Positions 1 through 8,779 are shown, counted from the first letter of the stretch. The stretch is 37,112 nucleotides of DNA from Streptomyces sp. H39-S7 (GCF_027158205.1 NZ_JAPVLU010000028.1:1-37112), one strand, 5' to 3'. The notes: generated by a model not told the origin, from the letters alone. Made by a program: numbers and translations.

Positions 1-134
1 GACCCGGCCTCAACAGCCACAAAGCGCCCCCGCACGGCGTTCTCGTCGCAACTCGGAGTCGATCTCCCCCGTGGTCCCAGCGTGGGAAGCGAGCCGGCCG
101 GCCACTCTGTTCGCTCGCACCCCTTGGAGGGGCC

Positions 135-257
135 ATGTCCCGCACCCGTCTGACCCGACGAGAGCGTCTCACCCTGGTACGCGCCGCGACGAGCGGTCTC
201 GTCGCCGGCACCGCGCGCTCCCTGCTCACCTGGCTCCTGGAGCACTTCACCGGATAG
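135..257 (+). CDS. small basic hypothetical protein (40 aa)
   Basis: This is a 40-residue ORF with a GGAGG ribosome-binding site at 126-130, four bases before the ATG. The N-terminal third is rich in arginine and threonine (MSRTRLTRRERLTL). The rest is an amphipathic or weakly hydrophobic stretch ending LLTWLLEHFTG. I do not recognise a family. The good ribosome-binding site and the clean stop argue for a real small gene, but a chance ORF in GC-rich DNA cannot be excluded. No partner gene is evident: the next gene lies on the other strand. The 195 bases after it hold nothing I can name. Confidence 0.4.
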   Translation: MSRTRLTRRERLTLVRAATSGLVAGTARSLLTWLLEHFTG

Positions 258-452
258 CCGCCCCCGGCTCGGGCACGAGCGGCGTCCCGCAACCAGGGAC
301 GCGCGGACGAGGGCACCTCGTGTCCGAGCCGGGTCGTGCTGATCAATTGATAGCGATCGGGCCCGTCGATGCCCGGTGTCGACCACAGGCCGCGATGCCG
401 CGACTCGATCGACCGCGTCCCCGGCGGCTCGGGACATGGGGCAGGTGCCCTG

Positions 453-1190
453 TCAGCCCACCGGCGGCGGCCCGCCGACCGATACCGCCGCGAAGTGGCC
501 CTCCTCGGTGAACCGCACGGCCACGGTGGTCCCGTCGTGCCGCTCCGCATGCAAGGACCCGTCCGCCACCGCCTGGCGGACCGTGAAACCATGCCGCGCG
601 AGATACCCGGTCGCGGTCTGCCGCGGGTCATACGGAAACTCCCCCACAGCCACATCGAACATCCCGCTCACCACCCGCCGGTCGAACCCGGCCTCGGGCA
701 CAGCCGCGTCGTCCACGATCACGAACGCCCGCGCACCGTTGTCCAACGGGCAACTGGCGAAACCGCGCGTGCGCAACGCGCCGAGGGCAACCGTCGCCAA
801 CCGCTCCGCCGCCCCCACCGGGTCCGCGAACGCGGCCAGTTCGAGTCGCGGTTCGGCGAACTCGTAGATCCCGTTGCGCTCTCCGAATTCCCGCAACCAC
901 ACAGCCAGGCTCAGCCGCGGCACCCCCGGCGGATGCGTCCGCTCATTGCCCCACGCCCACAGCCAGCTGCCGTCATATCCCAACGACCCCAGCGGCGACT
1001 GGTGCACGCTCACCTCGCCGATCCGCAGCATGCTCGTGTCATAGCTCAGCGACCACGCCCCACCGACCGGCTGATACCGCCGGTAGGTCGCCTGCTGCTC
1101 AAGCGCCGCAGCAGCGTAGTACGCGCCCGCGTCCTCGAACGCGCGGCTGAACACACCGTCCGGCATCACTGGCATCGGCATCCAGCACAC
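453..1190 (-). CDS. DUF6882-like hypothetical protein
   Basis: The protein has 245 aa and starts at a GTG. GAGGAG lies about 10 bases upstream on the minus strand, and in-frame ATGs follow at codons 4, 6 and 9, so the start could be slightly later. The central motif GSWLWAWGN (residues 74-82), followed by a loop with P-P-G and a helix LAVWLREFGER, is the hallmark I associate with the uncharacterised DUF6882 proteins of actinomycetes. No signal peptide or membrane segment is visible, so it should be cytoplasmic. The C-terminal part (VRFTEEGHFAAVSVGG) reads as a beta-rich domain. The function is unknown. It is transcribed away from the DRE-TIM gene and has no operon partner in the window. Confidence 0.7.
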   Translation of the reverse strand: MCWMPMPVMPDGVFSRAFEDAGAYYAAAALEQQATYRRYQPVGGAWSLSYDTSMLRIGEVSVHQSPLGSLGYDGSWLWAWGNERTHPPGVPRLSLAVWLREFGERNGIYEFAEPRLELAAFADPVGAAERLATVALGALRTRGFASCPLDNGARAFVIVDDAAVPEAGFDRRVVSGMFDVAVGEFPYDPRQTATGYLARHGFTVRQAVADGSLHAERHDGTTVAVRFTEEGHFAAVSVGGPPPVG

Positions 1191-1534
1191 TCACTCTCGG
1201 CTCCTCGACATCCCGTCTCAACCTACCTGTCGACCGCACGTGCGGTCGGGCCCGGCAGCCCGGCCCCGACCCGCACAGCAGCAATCCGCCGCTACCACCT
1301 CCGCCCGCTCCGCACTTCCTGCGTCTGCTCAGCGCCGGTGCCGTCCAGCCGCTGCCCGTGATCACGCACCGGGCGCCGCTCGCACGGAGTGCGAGTAGCA
1401 CACGGACTTGAACCTGACGGCCCGATTGGTCTTTTTTGCTCCCCTGTCACGCGGACGATCTACGATCCGAACCACGGTGATCGCGTCGGTGCGGTGGAGG
1501 ACCGGCGTGCGGGGACGGGGGTGGAGCAGTGGCC
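1191..1534. other. divergent intergenic region with possible promoter
   Basis: This is about 340 bases between the divergent DUF6882-like and DRE-TIM genes. It holds a T-rich patch (1431-1437) and a possible sigma-70 promoter reading right: TTGCTC at 1436-1441 and TACGAT at 1461-1466, spacer 19. No further gene is convincing here. Confidence 0.35.
1436..1466 (+). promoter_or_regulatory. candidate promoter of the DRE-TIM/YrdC-like pair
   Basis: A TACGAT -10-like hexamer at 1461-1466 is preceded by TTGCTC at 1436-1441 with a 19-base spacer. Initiation would fall near 1473 and leave a leader of about 60 bases before the ATG at 1535. The match is weak at -35, so this is a suggestion only. Confidence 0.25.
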
Positions 1535-2785
1535 ATGGTGGACGTGGTGCGAGAGTCGGCGCAGGCCGGGCGCGTGGTGTTCTTTGAGGAGTCGGCGCGG
1601 GACGGTGCGCAGGCCAAGACGCTGATGAGCGCGGCCTTCCGGGTGCGGCTGGCGCGGGAGCAGGGGGCGGTGTTCGGGGCCGACGGGCCGCGGCATGTGG
1701 TGTTCGCGGCCGGCTTCCCGTCGGTGTGTGCCCAGGAGTTCGAGGCGACTCGGCAGGTCGCGTTGGAGGCGCAGGGGGCGGTGAGTCCAGCGGCGATCTG
1801 CCGGGGCACCGTGTCGGACGTGCGGTTGGCGCTGAGCGCGGTCCGGGGCGCGGCGCATGCGCGGGTGATGGTCATCGTGGCGGCGTCGGAGGCGACCGCC
1901 CGTGCCCTGGTGCACAGCGATGCCCGCTCGGCGCTGGCCGGCGGCCTGGAGGTGGTCAAGGAGGCGGTGGACCGGGCGGACGGAATCGCGGTCGACGTGT
2001 GCCTGGTGGACGCACCGCGGGCGGACCTGGCGCTGGTCGCCGAGTATGCGGGTGCGATGACCGCCCAGGGTGCGGGGACGATCGTCCTGGCCGACACGGT
2101 CGGCGATCTGCTGCCGGGCCCGACCCGCACGCTGTTCGCGCAGGTCGCGGCCGGGGCGGGGCCGGAGGCCGTGCTGGTGTCGCACCTGCACAACGACCTC
2201 GGCCTGGGGCTGGCCAATACCCTGGCCGCCCTGGAGTCCGGGGTGCGGGTGGCTGCCGGCTCGTGGCTGGGCATGGCCGAGCGCAGTGGCATGGTCGCCA
2301 CCGAGCAGCTGCTCTTCCTGCTCGCCCACGATCCGGCCAAGGCGGCTCAGGTGCTGGGGCCGGACTGTGAACCGTGGTGGACGGCGCCGGACCTGACCCG
2401 GCTGCCGGGGATCGCGCGGATGGTGTCCGCCGAGACCGGCGTGCCTCTGACCGTCACCACCCCGATCGTGGGCACCGGCGTCGCCACGATCTCCACCGGC
2501 ACGCCCTTCACCCACCCGCAGACCTTCCAGCCGTACGACCCGCAGTACCACCTGGGGTTGACGCCAACGGTGGTCCTGACCCACCTCGCCAGCGGACGCG
2601 TGGTGCGGGCAGTCGCCGCACGGCTCGGCCACGACCTGGACCCGGACCGGACCCGGACCGCCTTGGCCTGGGTCAAGGACCGCGCCTACCGCCTGGGGCA
2701 GGCGGTCGTCGCCGACGCGGACTTCGCCGCCTACCTCGACGGCCTCACCACCGCCCCGGCACCCGCTGCGGCCCCTGTCTCGTGA
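1535..2785 (+). CDS. DRE-TIM metallolyase-like (isopropylmalate/homocitrate synthase-like) protein
   Basis: This 416-aa protein belongs to the pyruvate carboxyltransferase/HMGL-like TIM-barrel family. The first barrel strand carries FFEESARDGAQ, with the R-D-G-x-Q signature at residues 22-26 (Arg and metal-binding Asp). The second metal motif HLHNDLG has His217, His219, Asn220 and Asp221. SWLGMAERSG stands where synthases have GLGERAGN, so the region after the barrel is diverged. Known members join an acyl-CoA to a 2-oxo acid or cleave the product; the substrate here is unknown. I chose ATG 1535 because GGAG at 1523-1526 is 8 bases upstream; a GTG at 1529 is in frame. The stop overlaps the next start by 4 bases (GTGA), so the two are probably co-translated. 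It is distinct from housekeeping LeuA and lacks the C-terminal regulatory domain. Confidence 0.8.
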   Translation: MVDVVRESAQAGRVVFFEESARDGAQAKTLMSAAFRVRLAREQGAVFGADGPRHVVFAAGFPSVCAQEFEATRQVALEAQGAVSPAAICRGTVSDVRLALSAVRGAAHARVMVIVAASEATARALVHSDARSALAGGLEVVKEAVDRADGIAVDVCLVDAPRADLALVAEYAGAMTAQGAGTIVLADTVGDLLPGPTRTLFAQVAAGAGPEAVLVSHLHNDLGLGLANTLAALESGVRVAAGSWLGMAERSGMVATEQLLFLLAHDPAKAAQVLGPDCEPWWTAPDLTRLPGIARMVSAETGVPLTVTTPIVGTGVATISTGTPFTHPQTFQPYDPQYHLGLTPTVVLTHLASGRVVRAVAARLGHDLDPDRTRTALAWVKDRAYRLGQAVVADADFAAYLDGLTTAPAPAAAPVS

Positions 2786-3462
2786 ACGGATCCCCCATGC
2801 CCGCCGCCACCCCCCTCGCCACCGGTCCCGCCGCCGACGCCCTGCTCGGCGGGCGGGCGGTGATCCTGCCCAGCCCCAGTCCGTTGACGTACGTCGTTGC
2901 CGCCACCACTGCGCGAGCCGTCAACGAGGCCAAGGCGCGGCCGGCCGGCCAGGAAGTCGCCGTGTGGGTCCACGCGGCCACCACCTGGACGGATCTTCTC
3001 CCCGCCCTCGACCTGACCCCGGCCGCCGTGGCCACCGCGTGGGACCTGCTGCGGATCGAACGGGTCACCCTGCTGGTGCCCGTGCGCCCCGAGAGCCCGC
3101 CCCCGCCCTGGGCCGCCCCCGCCCTGCGCGACGGCCATCTGCTGCTGTTCGGCGCCTGCTGGCCGCCCTTGGCCGTGCTCCTGGCCCGCTTCCCCCGCCT
3201 GTACGTCAGCAGCGCCAACCGCACCGGGCAGCCGCCGGCCCCCACCGCCGCGCGGGCCGCGGCGATGTTCGGCCCCGACATCCCCGTCACCGACGCCGAC
3301 CATCTGCGCGACAACCACATCCCCCACGCCGCCACCACCATGCTGCGCATCACGCCCGACGGCGCCCTGCACCACATCCGCCACGGCGCGCAGGACCACG
3401 CCCACGGACCGGACCCCCGCAGCTACGTGGACCACCTGCTGCGGGGGCACACAGGGGGGTGA
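2782..3462 (+). CDS. divergent Sua5/YciO/YrdC-like protein
   Basis: About 226 aa from the GTG that overlaps the upstream stop (GTGA); an ATG at 2797 is the alternative. The pattern follows the YrdC fold: an N-terminal strand VILPSPSPLTYVV in place of the usual PTETVYGLG, then NEAKARPAGQEVAVWV matching the KGRP loop, and late in the chain VSSANRTGQPP matching the TSANxSG motif. Near the end TTMLRITPDGALHHIRHGA resembles the STxV...LRxGA tail. In true TsaC/Sua5 these residues bind threonine, bicarbonate and ATP to make threonylcarbamoyl-AMP for tRNA. Here the first loop is heavily altered, so the housekeeping reaction seems unlikely. The coupling to a C-C bond-forming enzyme suggests a specialised carbamoylation or adenylation role; that is inference. 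Confidence 0.65.
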   Translation: MNGSPMPAATPLATGPAADALLGGRAVILPSPSPLTYVVAATTARAVNEAKARPAGQEVAVWVHAATTWTDLLPALDLTPAAVATAWDLLRIERVTLLVPVRPESPPPPWAAPALRDGHLLLFGACWPPLAVLLARFPRLYVSSANRTGQPPAPTAARAAAMFGPDIPVTDADHLRDNHIPHAATTMLRITPDGALHHIRHGAQDHAHGPDPRSYVDHLLRGHTGG

Positions 3463-3754
3463 GACCTTCGGTCCTGGTGGGCTCGCAACGCCGTCACACC
3501 GACGGCCGTTCAGCGCGACGCCGCGCAGCGACGCGGACTGTGGCCGGCGCGTTCGCTCACTTCCAAGATCCACAACAGGTCGAAGTGCAAGGACATGCTC
3601 ACACCGGGGGCGGCCGGCTGACCGGTACGGCATCGCGGTCCGCCCCGCGTCCTCGGGCCGCCCGGTGCACGGCATGCGGCGCGCCCCCGATCAGAGGGTG
3701 CGCCGGGGTCGTCGCGATGTTCCGGGGCCGGGTGTCCTCCACCCCCGGCTCCCC

Positions 3755-3767
3755 TACGATGGTCGAG
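3755..3767 (+). promoter_or_regulatory. -10 element consistent with a leaderless mRNA
   Basis: TACGAT at 3755-3760 is followed by only 7 bases before an in-frame GTG at 3768. This is the spacing seen in leaderless Streptomyces transcripts, where initiation falls on the start codon. No Shine-Dalgarno sequence precedes either possible start (ATG 3759 or GTG 3768), which fits. A -35 element is poorly defined (around 3733-3738). Confidence 0.4.
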
Positions 3768-6269
3768 GTGAACAGCGCATCCCACCTGAAGAAGTGGCTC
3801 GCCGGGCGTACCCGGGACCAGTTGACCGCTCTGCTGGATTCCCGGTCGTTGCCGGAGGCCGCCAGGTACAGCGGGCCGGTCGACACCTGGGGGCGGCTCG
3901 CCGACCACCTGCTGACCGACGCGTCCGTCGGTCGCGCGCTGGCGTCGGTGACCACCGGGGACCTGCGACTGCTGGCAGCGGTCGCGCAACTCGCCGATGC
4001 CACGCACGGACCCGCCCCGGCCGGTCCCCCGCCGTCGCGCTCCTATCAGCCCGCGCACGCCCCCGCGTTCGATCCGGCGGATCGGGCGGTGCCGCGGGCC
4101 GAGGTGCTGCGGCAGCTCGCGCCCGACGCCGCGGGGGTTGCAGCGGTCGAGGAGGCGCTGGAGCGGCTGGCGGCCTGGGCGTTGGTGTTGCCCCCGCACC
4201 CCCGCACGGTCGTCGTGCCCGCGTTGCTGCACCGCGGCTCCGCCGAGTTCCAGGGCTACGGCCGTCCCGCCGAGGAGCTGCTGTCCGCGGCCTTCAACGC
4301 TCCCGAGGTGCACGCGCTGGCCGACCGCCTGGGGGTAGGCCGTGCCCCCACCCGTGATCAGTCCCAACGCCTGATCATCGCCTTCCTCCGTGATCCCGCC
4401 CGCGTGCAGGCGCTGGCCGCCCAGGCCCCACCACCGGCCCGCCGTCTGCTCGCCCGGCTGGTGCCCGGGCCGCCGCTGCTGCGCACCCGCTACTTCGTCT
4501 CCCGCTCCGGCACGTATGCCGGACCGTACGACAAGTTCACCGAGCGCCTGGGCGGTTCGGGTGATCCGGGCAGTGACTGGCTGGCCCACCACGGCCTGCT
4601 GCTGCCGGTGGACACCGACCTCGCCGAGCTGCCGTACGAGGTCGCACACGCCTTGCGTGAGAACACCGCCGCGGGCATCGTGCTGACGCCGCCGGGCGTC
4701 ACCTGCACCGCGCCGCTGCCGCGCGGCGCCCAGGGGCAGGCGCAGGCGGCCGCCGCCTCCGCCGCCGGATCCGCGGATCTGATCCTGCGGGCGGTGGCCG
4801 CCCAGCCCTTGGCGGTCCGCAAGGCGGGCGGCCTTGCCGTCCGCGAAACGCGGCGCGTGGCCAAGGACGCCGGGCTCAGCGAGGACCAGGCCCGCTGGTG
4901 GATCGATCTGGCCGCCACCGCCGATCTTCTCGGCCCGCATCAGGAGCAGCCTGCCGCCCCGTCCGGAGCGCGTCGCAGCCGCAGCCGCCGGCTCGCACCC
5001 GACGCCCCGGTGCGGCTGCTGCCCACCCCCCGCTACAACACCTGGAGCGGCCTGTCGCCGGCCCGCCGTCTGCTGCCCCTGGTGGCCACCTGGGGCGTCG
5101 TTCCCGAGGTCTTCACCTACTGGCCGGCGGACACCGACCAGAGCCCGGTCGCGTTCCTCGCGCCCACCGACCCGCGGGCGGCGGTGCTGCGCCACGGCCT
5201 GTTGGACGCATTGGCCGCCCTCCCCGCCGACCGCGGGCTGGTCGACAGTGCCGACGCCTGGGATGAAGTGCTCGCCTGCGCGGTGTGGTTCCGCCCGTCC
5301 CTCACCCCCTTCCTGGGCACCGCCGACCTGCTGGGGCGGGCCCAAGCCACCCTGGCCGAGGCCGACCGGCTCGGGGTGACCGCCCACGGCGCGCTCACGG
5401 CCGTCGGCCGCGCCCTGCACCGCCTGCTGCACGAGGGCGCCGCCCGCCACTTTCCCGCGATCCCCGGCGCGGGCATGGACCTCACCGACCGCCCTCCGCT
5501 GGCCGAGGCCGTCCAGGCCCTGTGCCAGACCCTTGACACGGTGCTGCCCGCGCCGCGCACCACGGCCCGTTTCCAGGCCGACCTGACCGCCACGGTCACC
5601 GGCGCCGCCACCGCCGACCTCACCGACCTGCTCTCCACCTGCGCGGAGCGCGAATCCGACGGCCACGCCACGGTCTGGCGCCTCACGGCCGCCTCGCTGC
5701 GCCGCGCCTTCGACACCGGCCTGAGCGCCGATACCCTGCTTGCCCGCCTGACGGAAGTCAGCGAGGACGGGACCGCGCTGCCGCAGCCCCTCACCTACAC
5801 GATCAAGGACATCGCCCGGGCCCACGGCCGGCTGCGGGTGGTCCGCTCGGCCTGCTGCATCCGCTGCGACGATCCCCAACTGATCATCGAAGTCGCGGCC
5901 GCGCGCGGCCTGGCCAAACTGGGCCTGCGTGTCATCGCCCCGACCGTTTTGATCAGTACGGCGCCGCCCCAGGACACCCTCACCGCGTTGCGTGCAGCCG
6001 GTTACACCCCCACGTTGGAGGCGGAGAGTGGCACCACCGTCCTGGAGCGCGCTCCCCAGGAACGGGCTCACCCCCGATCGCCCGACGGCGCCCCGGCTCA
6101 CCCGCACGACGGCCCAGGTCCGGCCACCGCGCCCGCCCTGGCGGCGGCGCTGCTGCGGAGGCCGGATGGAGACCGGGGCGAATCACCGATGCTGAACCCC
6201 GAGTTCCCAGAGCTCCCAGAGCCGGAGACGTCGCGGAAGCGCGGTCACAGCCGCATTCCGAGAGTCTGA
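3768..6269 (+). CDS. helicase-associated (XPB/Ssl2-like C-terminal domain) protein
   Basis: About 833 aa from GTG 3768 (836 from ATG 3759). The N-terminus HLKKWLAGRTRDQLTALLD is the helical start typical of actinobacterial proteins annotated helicase C-terminal or helicase-associated domain. The C-terminal ~110 residues (from TYTIKDIARAHGRLRV through CIRCDDP to the AAGYTPTLEAE segment) match the Helicase_C_3 domain, related to the XPB/Ssl2 helicases. I see no Walker A (GxGKT/S) or DEAD/DEAH box, so it is probably not a helicase by itself. It more likely acts as a DNA- or protein-binding partner. The middle contains several alanine- and proline-rich linkers. The downstream gene starts more than 350 bases away, so it is likely monocistronic. 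Confidence 0.75.
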   Translation: MNSASHLKKWLAGRTRDQLTALLDSRSLPEAARYSGPVDTWGRLADHLLTDASVGRALASVTTGDLRLLAAVAQLADATHGPAPAGPPPSRSYQPAHAPAFDPADRAVPRAEVLRQLAPDAAGVAAVEEALERLAAWALVLPPHPRTVVVPALLHRGSAEFQGYGRPAEELLSAAFNAPEVHALADRLGVGRAPTRDQSQRLIIAFLRDPARVQALAAQAPPPARRLLARLVPGPPLLRTRYFVSRSGTYAGPYDKFTERLGGSGDPGSDWLAHHGLLLPVDTDLAELPYEVAHALRENTAAGIVLTPPGVTCTAPLPRGAQGQAQAAAASAAGSADLILRAVAAQPLAVRKAGGLAVRETRRVAKDAGLSEDQARWWIDLAATADLLGPHQEQPAAPSGARRSRSRRLAPDAPVRLLPTPRYNTWSGLSPARRLLPLVATWGVVPEVFTYWPADTDQSPVAFLAPTDPRAAVLRHGLLDALAALPADRGLVDSADAWDEVLACAVWFRPSLTPFLGTADLLGRAQATLAEADRLGVTAHGALTAVGRALHRLLHEGAARHFPAIPGAGMDLTDRPPLAEAVQALCQTLDTVLPAPRTTARFQADLTATVTGAATADLTDLLSTCAERESDGHATVWRLTAASLRRAFDTGLSADTLLARLTEVSEDGTALPQPLTYTIKDIARAHGRLRVVRSACCIRCDDPQLIIEVAAARGLAKLGLRVIAPTVLISTAPPQDTLTALRAAGYTPTLEAESGTTVLERAPQERAHPRSPDGAPAHPHDGPGPATAPALAAALLRRPDGDRGESPMLNPEFPELPEPETSRKRGHSRIPRV

Positions 6270-6627
6270 TCACCCACCGGCCCACGCACAGGGCCAGCGC
6301 GCAGATGCGGTGAATCGTCCGGCCGGGGTGCCGGTCCCGGGCAACGACCACAGCGCTGCTCTCCCCCGCATGATCCGGGCTGGTCCCGTCCAGTTCGGCC
6401 TGCATCCGCGCGCACCGCAGTGGTGTGAGCGCGGACGGCGGCACGAGTGGCGGTCGGGCGCCGCGGTACCCGCCCGCGGTCATCGGTGCGCGTCGCCGGC
6501 CAAGTGACACATGTCAGCGAAACCCGTGAGGAATCACGGCAGTTCAGCGGTGCTGAGGTTCGTAACATGGCGGGAGGGCACCTCTGTGCCCCGCACTGCG
6601 CGCCTGCATCCCGCCAAGGAGCCTTCC
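6270..6627. other. intergenic region, no gene recognised
   Basis: This is about 360 bases ahead of the exported esterase. It contains a short inverted repeat TGACA-CA-TGTCA at 6505-6516 and a possible -10 hexamer TAACAT at 6563-6568 without a clear -35. Either could belong to the esterase promoter. Nothing else is supported. Confidence 0.3.
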
Positions 6628-7914
6628 ATGTCCCGTTGTCCGGCCTCGTCCGAACCGATCAGCGCCCGCGCCCCCCAGGGCGCCGCCAGGGCCGAGGGGA
6701 TCAGCCGGCGGCGGATGATGACCACGGGCGCCGCCCTCGCTGTCGGCCTCGCGGGGACCGCAGCCACCGCACCCCCCGCCGCCGCAGGCGTGGCCCCGGG
6801 CCGGGCGCCGGGCGCGGTGCCGCCGCCCGTACGGCTCGTGCTTCCGCGCCCGAGCGGCGGGCAGGCGCTGGGAACCACAGCGCTGCATCTGATCGACCAC
6901 CAGCGCCGCGATCCGTGGGTCCCCACTCGGCCGGTCCGCGAGGTGATGGTCCAACTCTGGTACCCCGCGCGCGCCGCGGCCGGCCTGCCCCGGGCGCCGT
7001 GGATGACCGCGGCGTCCGCCCAGGTCTTTCAGCAGACGGGCTATCTGCGGCCCGAGTACGCCACGTTGCCGGACACCCATGCCCGCAGCGGGGCGCCTGC
7101 GGACCTGCGGCAGGGGCGGCGCCCGGTGATCGTGTACTCGCACGGGCACGGCCAGCACCGTGGTTCCAGCACGGCGCTGGTCGAAGAACTCGCAAGCCAC
7201 GGATACGTCGTGGTCACCATCGACCACACCTATGACGCCGGGCAAGTCGAGTTCCCCGGTGGCCGCGTCGAGTCGTACGCGATGCCTACGCCGACCGGAG
7301 ACGATGACCCGACGATCCTCAAGGCGGTCGAGGTCCGGGTGGCCGACACCCGGTTCGTACTGGCGGAGCTGGCGCGCCGCGTGCGGGACCGCCGCCACCC
7401 GCTCCCGCACGGCGTCGGCGACCTCCTCGACCTGTCGCGGACCGCGATGTTCGGGCACTCCCTGGGGGGTGCCACTGCCGCCTCGGCCCTGGCGGCGGGG
7501 GTACCGCTCGCGGCGGGTGCGGATCTCGACGGCACCTTGTTCGGTCCGGTGGTGGCCGAGGGGCTGCGTCGGCCGTTGTTGTTGATGGGTGCGGACAGGG
7601 ACACCGATTCGAGCTGGTCCGCGATCTGGCCCCGGCTGCACGGGTGGCGCCGGGGCATCCGGGTGACCGGTACTCTGCACTTCTCGTACACCGACTACGA
7701 GGCGTTCATGCCCCAGGTCGCAGCGCGGCTGGGAGCCACCGATGCGCAACTGGCCGAGTTCATCGGCCCGCTGGACGCCGCCCGGGCCCTTGCTCTCCAG
7801 CGGAAGCTGCTCGTCGCCTACTTCGACCTCCACCTGCGCGGCCGCCGCACCCCGATCCTCGACGGCCCCTCGCCCCGCTACCCCGAGCTGCGCTTCTTCG
7901 GCGGAGCCGCCTGA
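6628..7914 (+). CDS. Tat-exported PAF acetylhydrolase-like alpha/beta hydrolase
   Basis: The protein has 428 aa; ATG 6628 follows AAGGA (6616-6620) by 7 bases. The N-terminus has a twin-arginine signal (SRRRMMTTGAALAVGLAG, then an A-x-A site), so export through Tat is expected. The hydrolase core has the strand-turn VIVYSHGHGQHRGSS for the oxyanion region and the nucleophile elbow GHSLGG with Ser278. Likely partners are Asp301 (ADLDG) and His351 (LHFSYTD), an order and spacing close to plasma-type PAF acetylhydrolase (Ser, Asp, His). Such enzymes cleave short-chain or oxidised phospholipid esters or act as general lipases. It is a single gene, convergent with the LPMO gene, with hairpins between the two. 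Confidence 0.85.
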   Translation: MSRCPASSEPISARAPQGAARAEGISRRRMMTTGAALAVGLAGTAATAPPAAAGVAPGRAPGAVPPPVRLVLPRPSGGQALGTTALHLIDHQRRDPWVPTRPVREVMVQLWYPARAAAGLPRAPWMTAASAQVFQQTGYLRPEYATLPDTHARSGAPADLRQGRRPVIVYSHGHGQHRGSSTALVEELASHGYVVVTIDHTYDAGQVEFPGGRVESYAMPTPTGDDDPTILKAVEVRVADTRFVLAELARRVRDRRHPLPHGVGDLLDLSRTAMFGHSLGGATAASALAAGVPLAAGADLDGTLFGPVVAEGLRRPLLLMGADRDTDSSWSAIWPRLHGWRRGIRVTGTLHFSYTDYEAFMPQVAARLGATDAQLAEFIGPLDAARALALQRKLLVAYFDLHLRGRRTPILDGPSPRYPELRFFGGAA

Positions 7915-7959
7915 CGCCGCTGTACCCGGCCCATCGCCGGTGGCCCGACACTCGACGCA

Positions 7960-7997
7960 GCCCCCGACCCCGACCAGCGCTCGACAGGGCCGGGGGC
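7960..7997. terminator. hairpin after the esterase gene
   Basis: GCCCCCGACCC (7960-7970) pairs with GGGCCGGGGGC (7987-7997) with a single mismatch around a 16-base loop. It lies 46 bases after the esterase stop, between convergent genes. There is no T-run, as is common for high-GC terminators. Confidence 0.5.
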
Positions 7998-8138
7998 GGT
8001 ACCCCCTAGCCGGCCCTCAACGCTCCCCGGTCAACCCACTCGGCGCGCGGAGCCACGCACAGTCAACGATTCCGCCCCGGAATGGCAGAGGTGGGAGCGA
8101 TGGACACCTGGCAGGTGACAGCCACGCAGGACCGCCCA

Positions 8139-8176
8139 GCGACGGACGCGGGGCTCCGGTAGGCCCCGGCCGTCGC
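8139..8176. terminator. hairpin after the LPMO gene
   Basis: GCGACGG (8139-8145) pairs with CCGTCGC (8170-8176), and inside it GGGGC pairs with GCCCC, giving a long two-part stem. It begins 12 bases beyond the LPMO stop codon on the minus strand, so it probably terminates that transcript and may act in both directions. Confidence 0.6.
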
Positions 8177-8188
8177 TCGGACGCTGGA

Positions 8189-8779
8189 TCAGAATTGCAC
8201 GTCCGCACAGGCGTAGAAGGCGTTCGAAGTGTCCGCGATGGTCCACACACCGACGATGAGTTGCTTCCCGCTCAGGCCGGTAGGGATCGTGCCCTGGTGG
8301 ACGACCGTGGCCGGCGGTTGGCTCCCGTTGTAGGAGATCTTCAGGAACGGAGTGGTGTTCAACGCCGACCGGGTGAGCGGGCGGGTGGGGTCGTACCCGT
8401 TCTTGGTGAGGTAATAGGCGAAGTTCGTGGTGGAGTGCCGAGCTGTGAGCTTCCAGGTGAAGCTGTAGCTCTGTCCGCCGGTCAGGTGGGTGGCCGGCCA
8501 GGCGCCACCGCGCGGGGCGTCGAGCTGGGAGAAACGGGAGTTCCCCCCGCTGCAGATCCTGCCGTCTGCCGGCCCGGACGCCGGGAAGCCCTTGGGGCCT
8601 TCAACGCTCTGCGGCTCGTACTGGATGTCACCGCAGTTGGTGACGGTGCCTGCGGCGCACAGCGCCTGGCGGCTGGGCGGGGTGTTGATGTAGCCGTGAC
8701 TGCTCGCGCTGCCGGTGGCGAGGGTGAACGAACATACGACACCGAGGCCGACCGCGACCGCACAGGTCTTCTTACGCAT
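8189..8779 (-). CDS. secreted AA10 lytic polysaccharide monooxygenase (chitin-binding protein)
   Basis: The protein has 196 aa; ATG 8779 follows AGGAG by 6 bases. A Sec signal peptide (MRKKTCAVAVGLGVVCSFTL...) is cut after ASS so that His28 becomes the mature N-terminus (HGYINTPPSRQ), which is essential for the copper histidine brace. The second brace residue is His115 in TARHSTTNFAY. The C-terminal NAFYACADVQF carries the aromatic residue of the axial site, and cysteines at 41, 49 and 76 suggest disulfides. The enzyme oxidatively cleaves crystalline chitin (family AA10; single domain, no separate CBM). It acts outside the cell. The upstream region holds a promoter and a DasR-type palindrome, tying it to N-acetylglucosamine/chitin control. 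Confidence 0.95.
   Translation of the reverse strand: MRKKTCAVAVGLGVVCSFTLATGSASSHGYINTPPSRQALCAAGTVTNCGDIQYEPQSVEGPKGFPASGPADGRICSGGNSRFSQLDAPRGGAWPATHLTGGQSYSFTWKLTARHSTTNFAYYLTKNGYDPTRPLTRSALNTTPFLKISYNGSQPPATVVHQGTIPTGLSGKQLIVGVWTIADTSNAFYACADVQF

Noticed and set aside
3510..6107. 865-aa minus-strand ORF over the helicase-associated gene
   Set aside because: It is an antisense shadow produced by GC-rich third positions; composition is Gly/Arg/Gln-rich with no domain, and the plus strand holds a recognisable protein.
6505..6516. TGACA-CA-TGTCA as an operator of the esterase
   Set aside because: Five-base arms are short and I know no regulator with this site; kept only as a note in the intergenic entry.
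6530..6564. ECF-type promoter GGAATC ... CGTA ahead of the esterase
   Set aside because: The spacer is about 25 bases instead of 16-17.
4834..7235. several 100-400-aa plus-strand ORFs in other frames around the helicase-associated and esterase genes
   Set aside because: Arg/Pro/Ala-rich translations without motifs; all overlap genes with clear homology.
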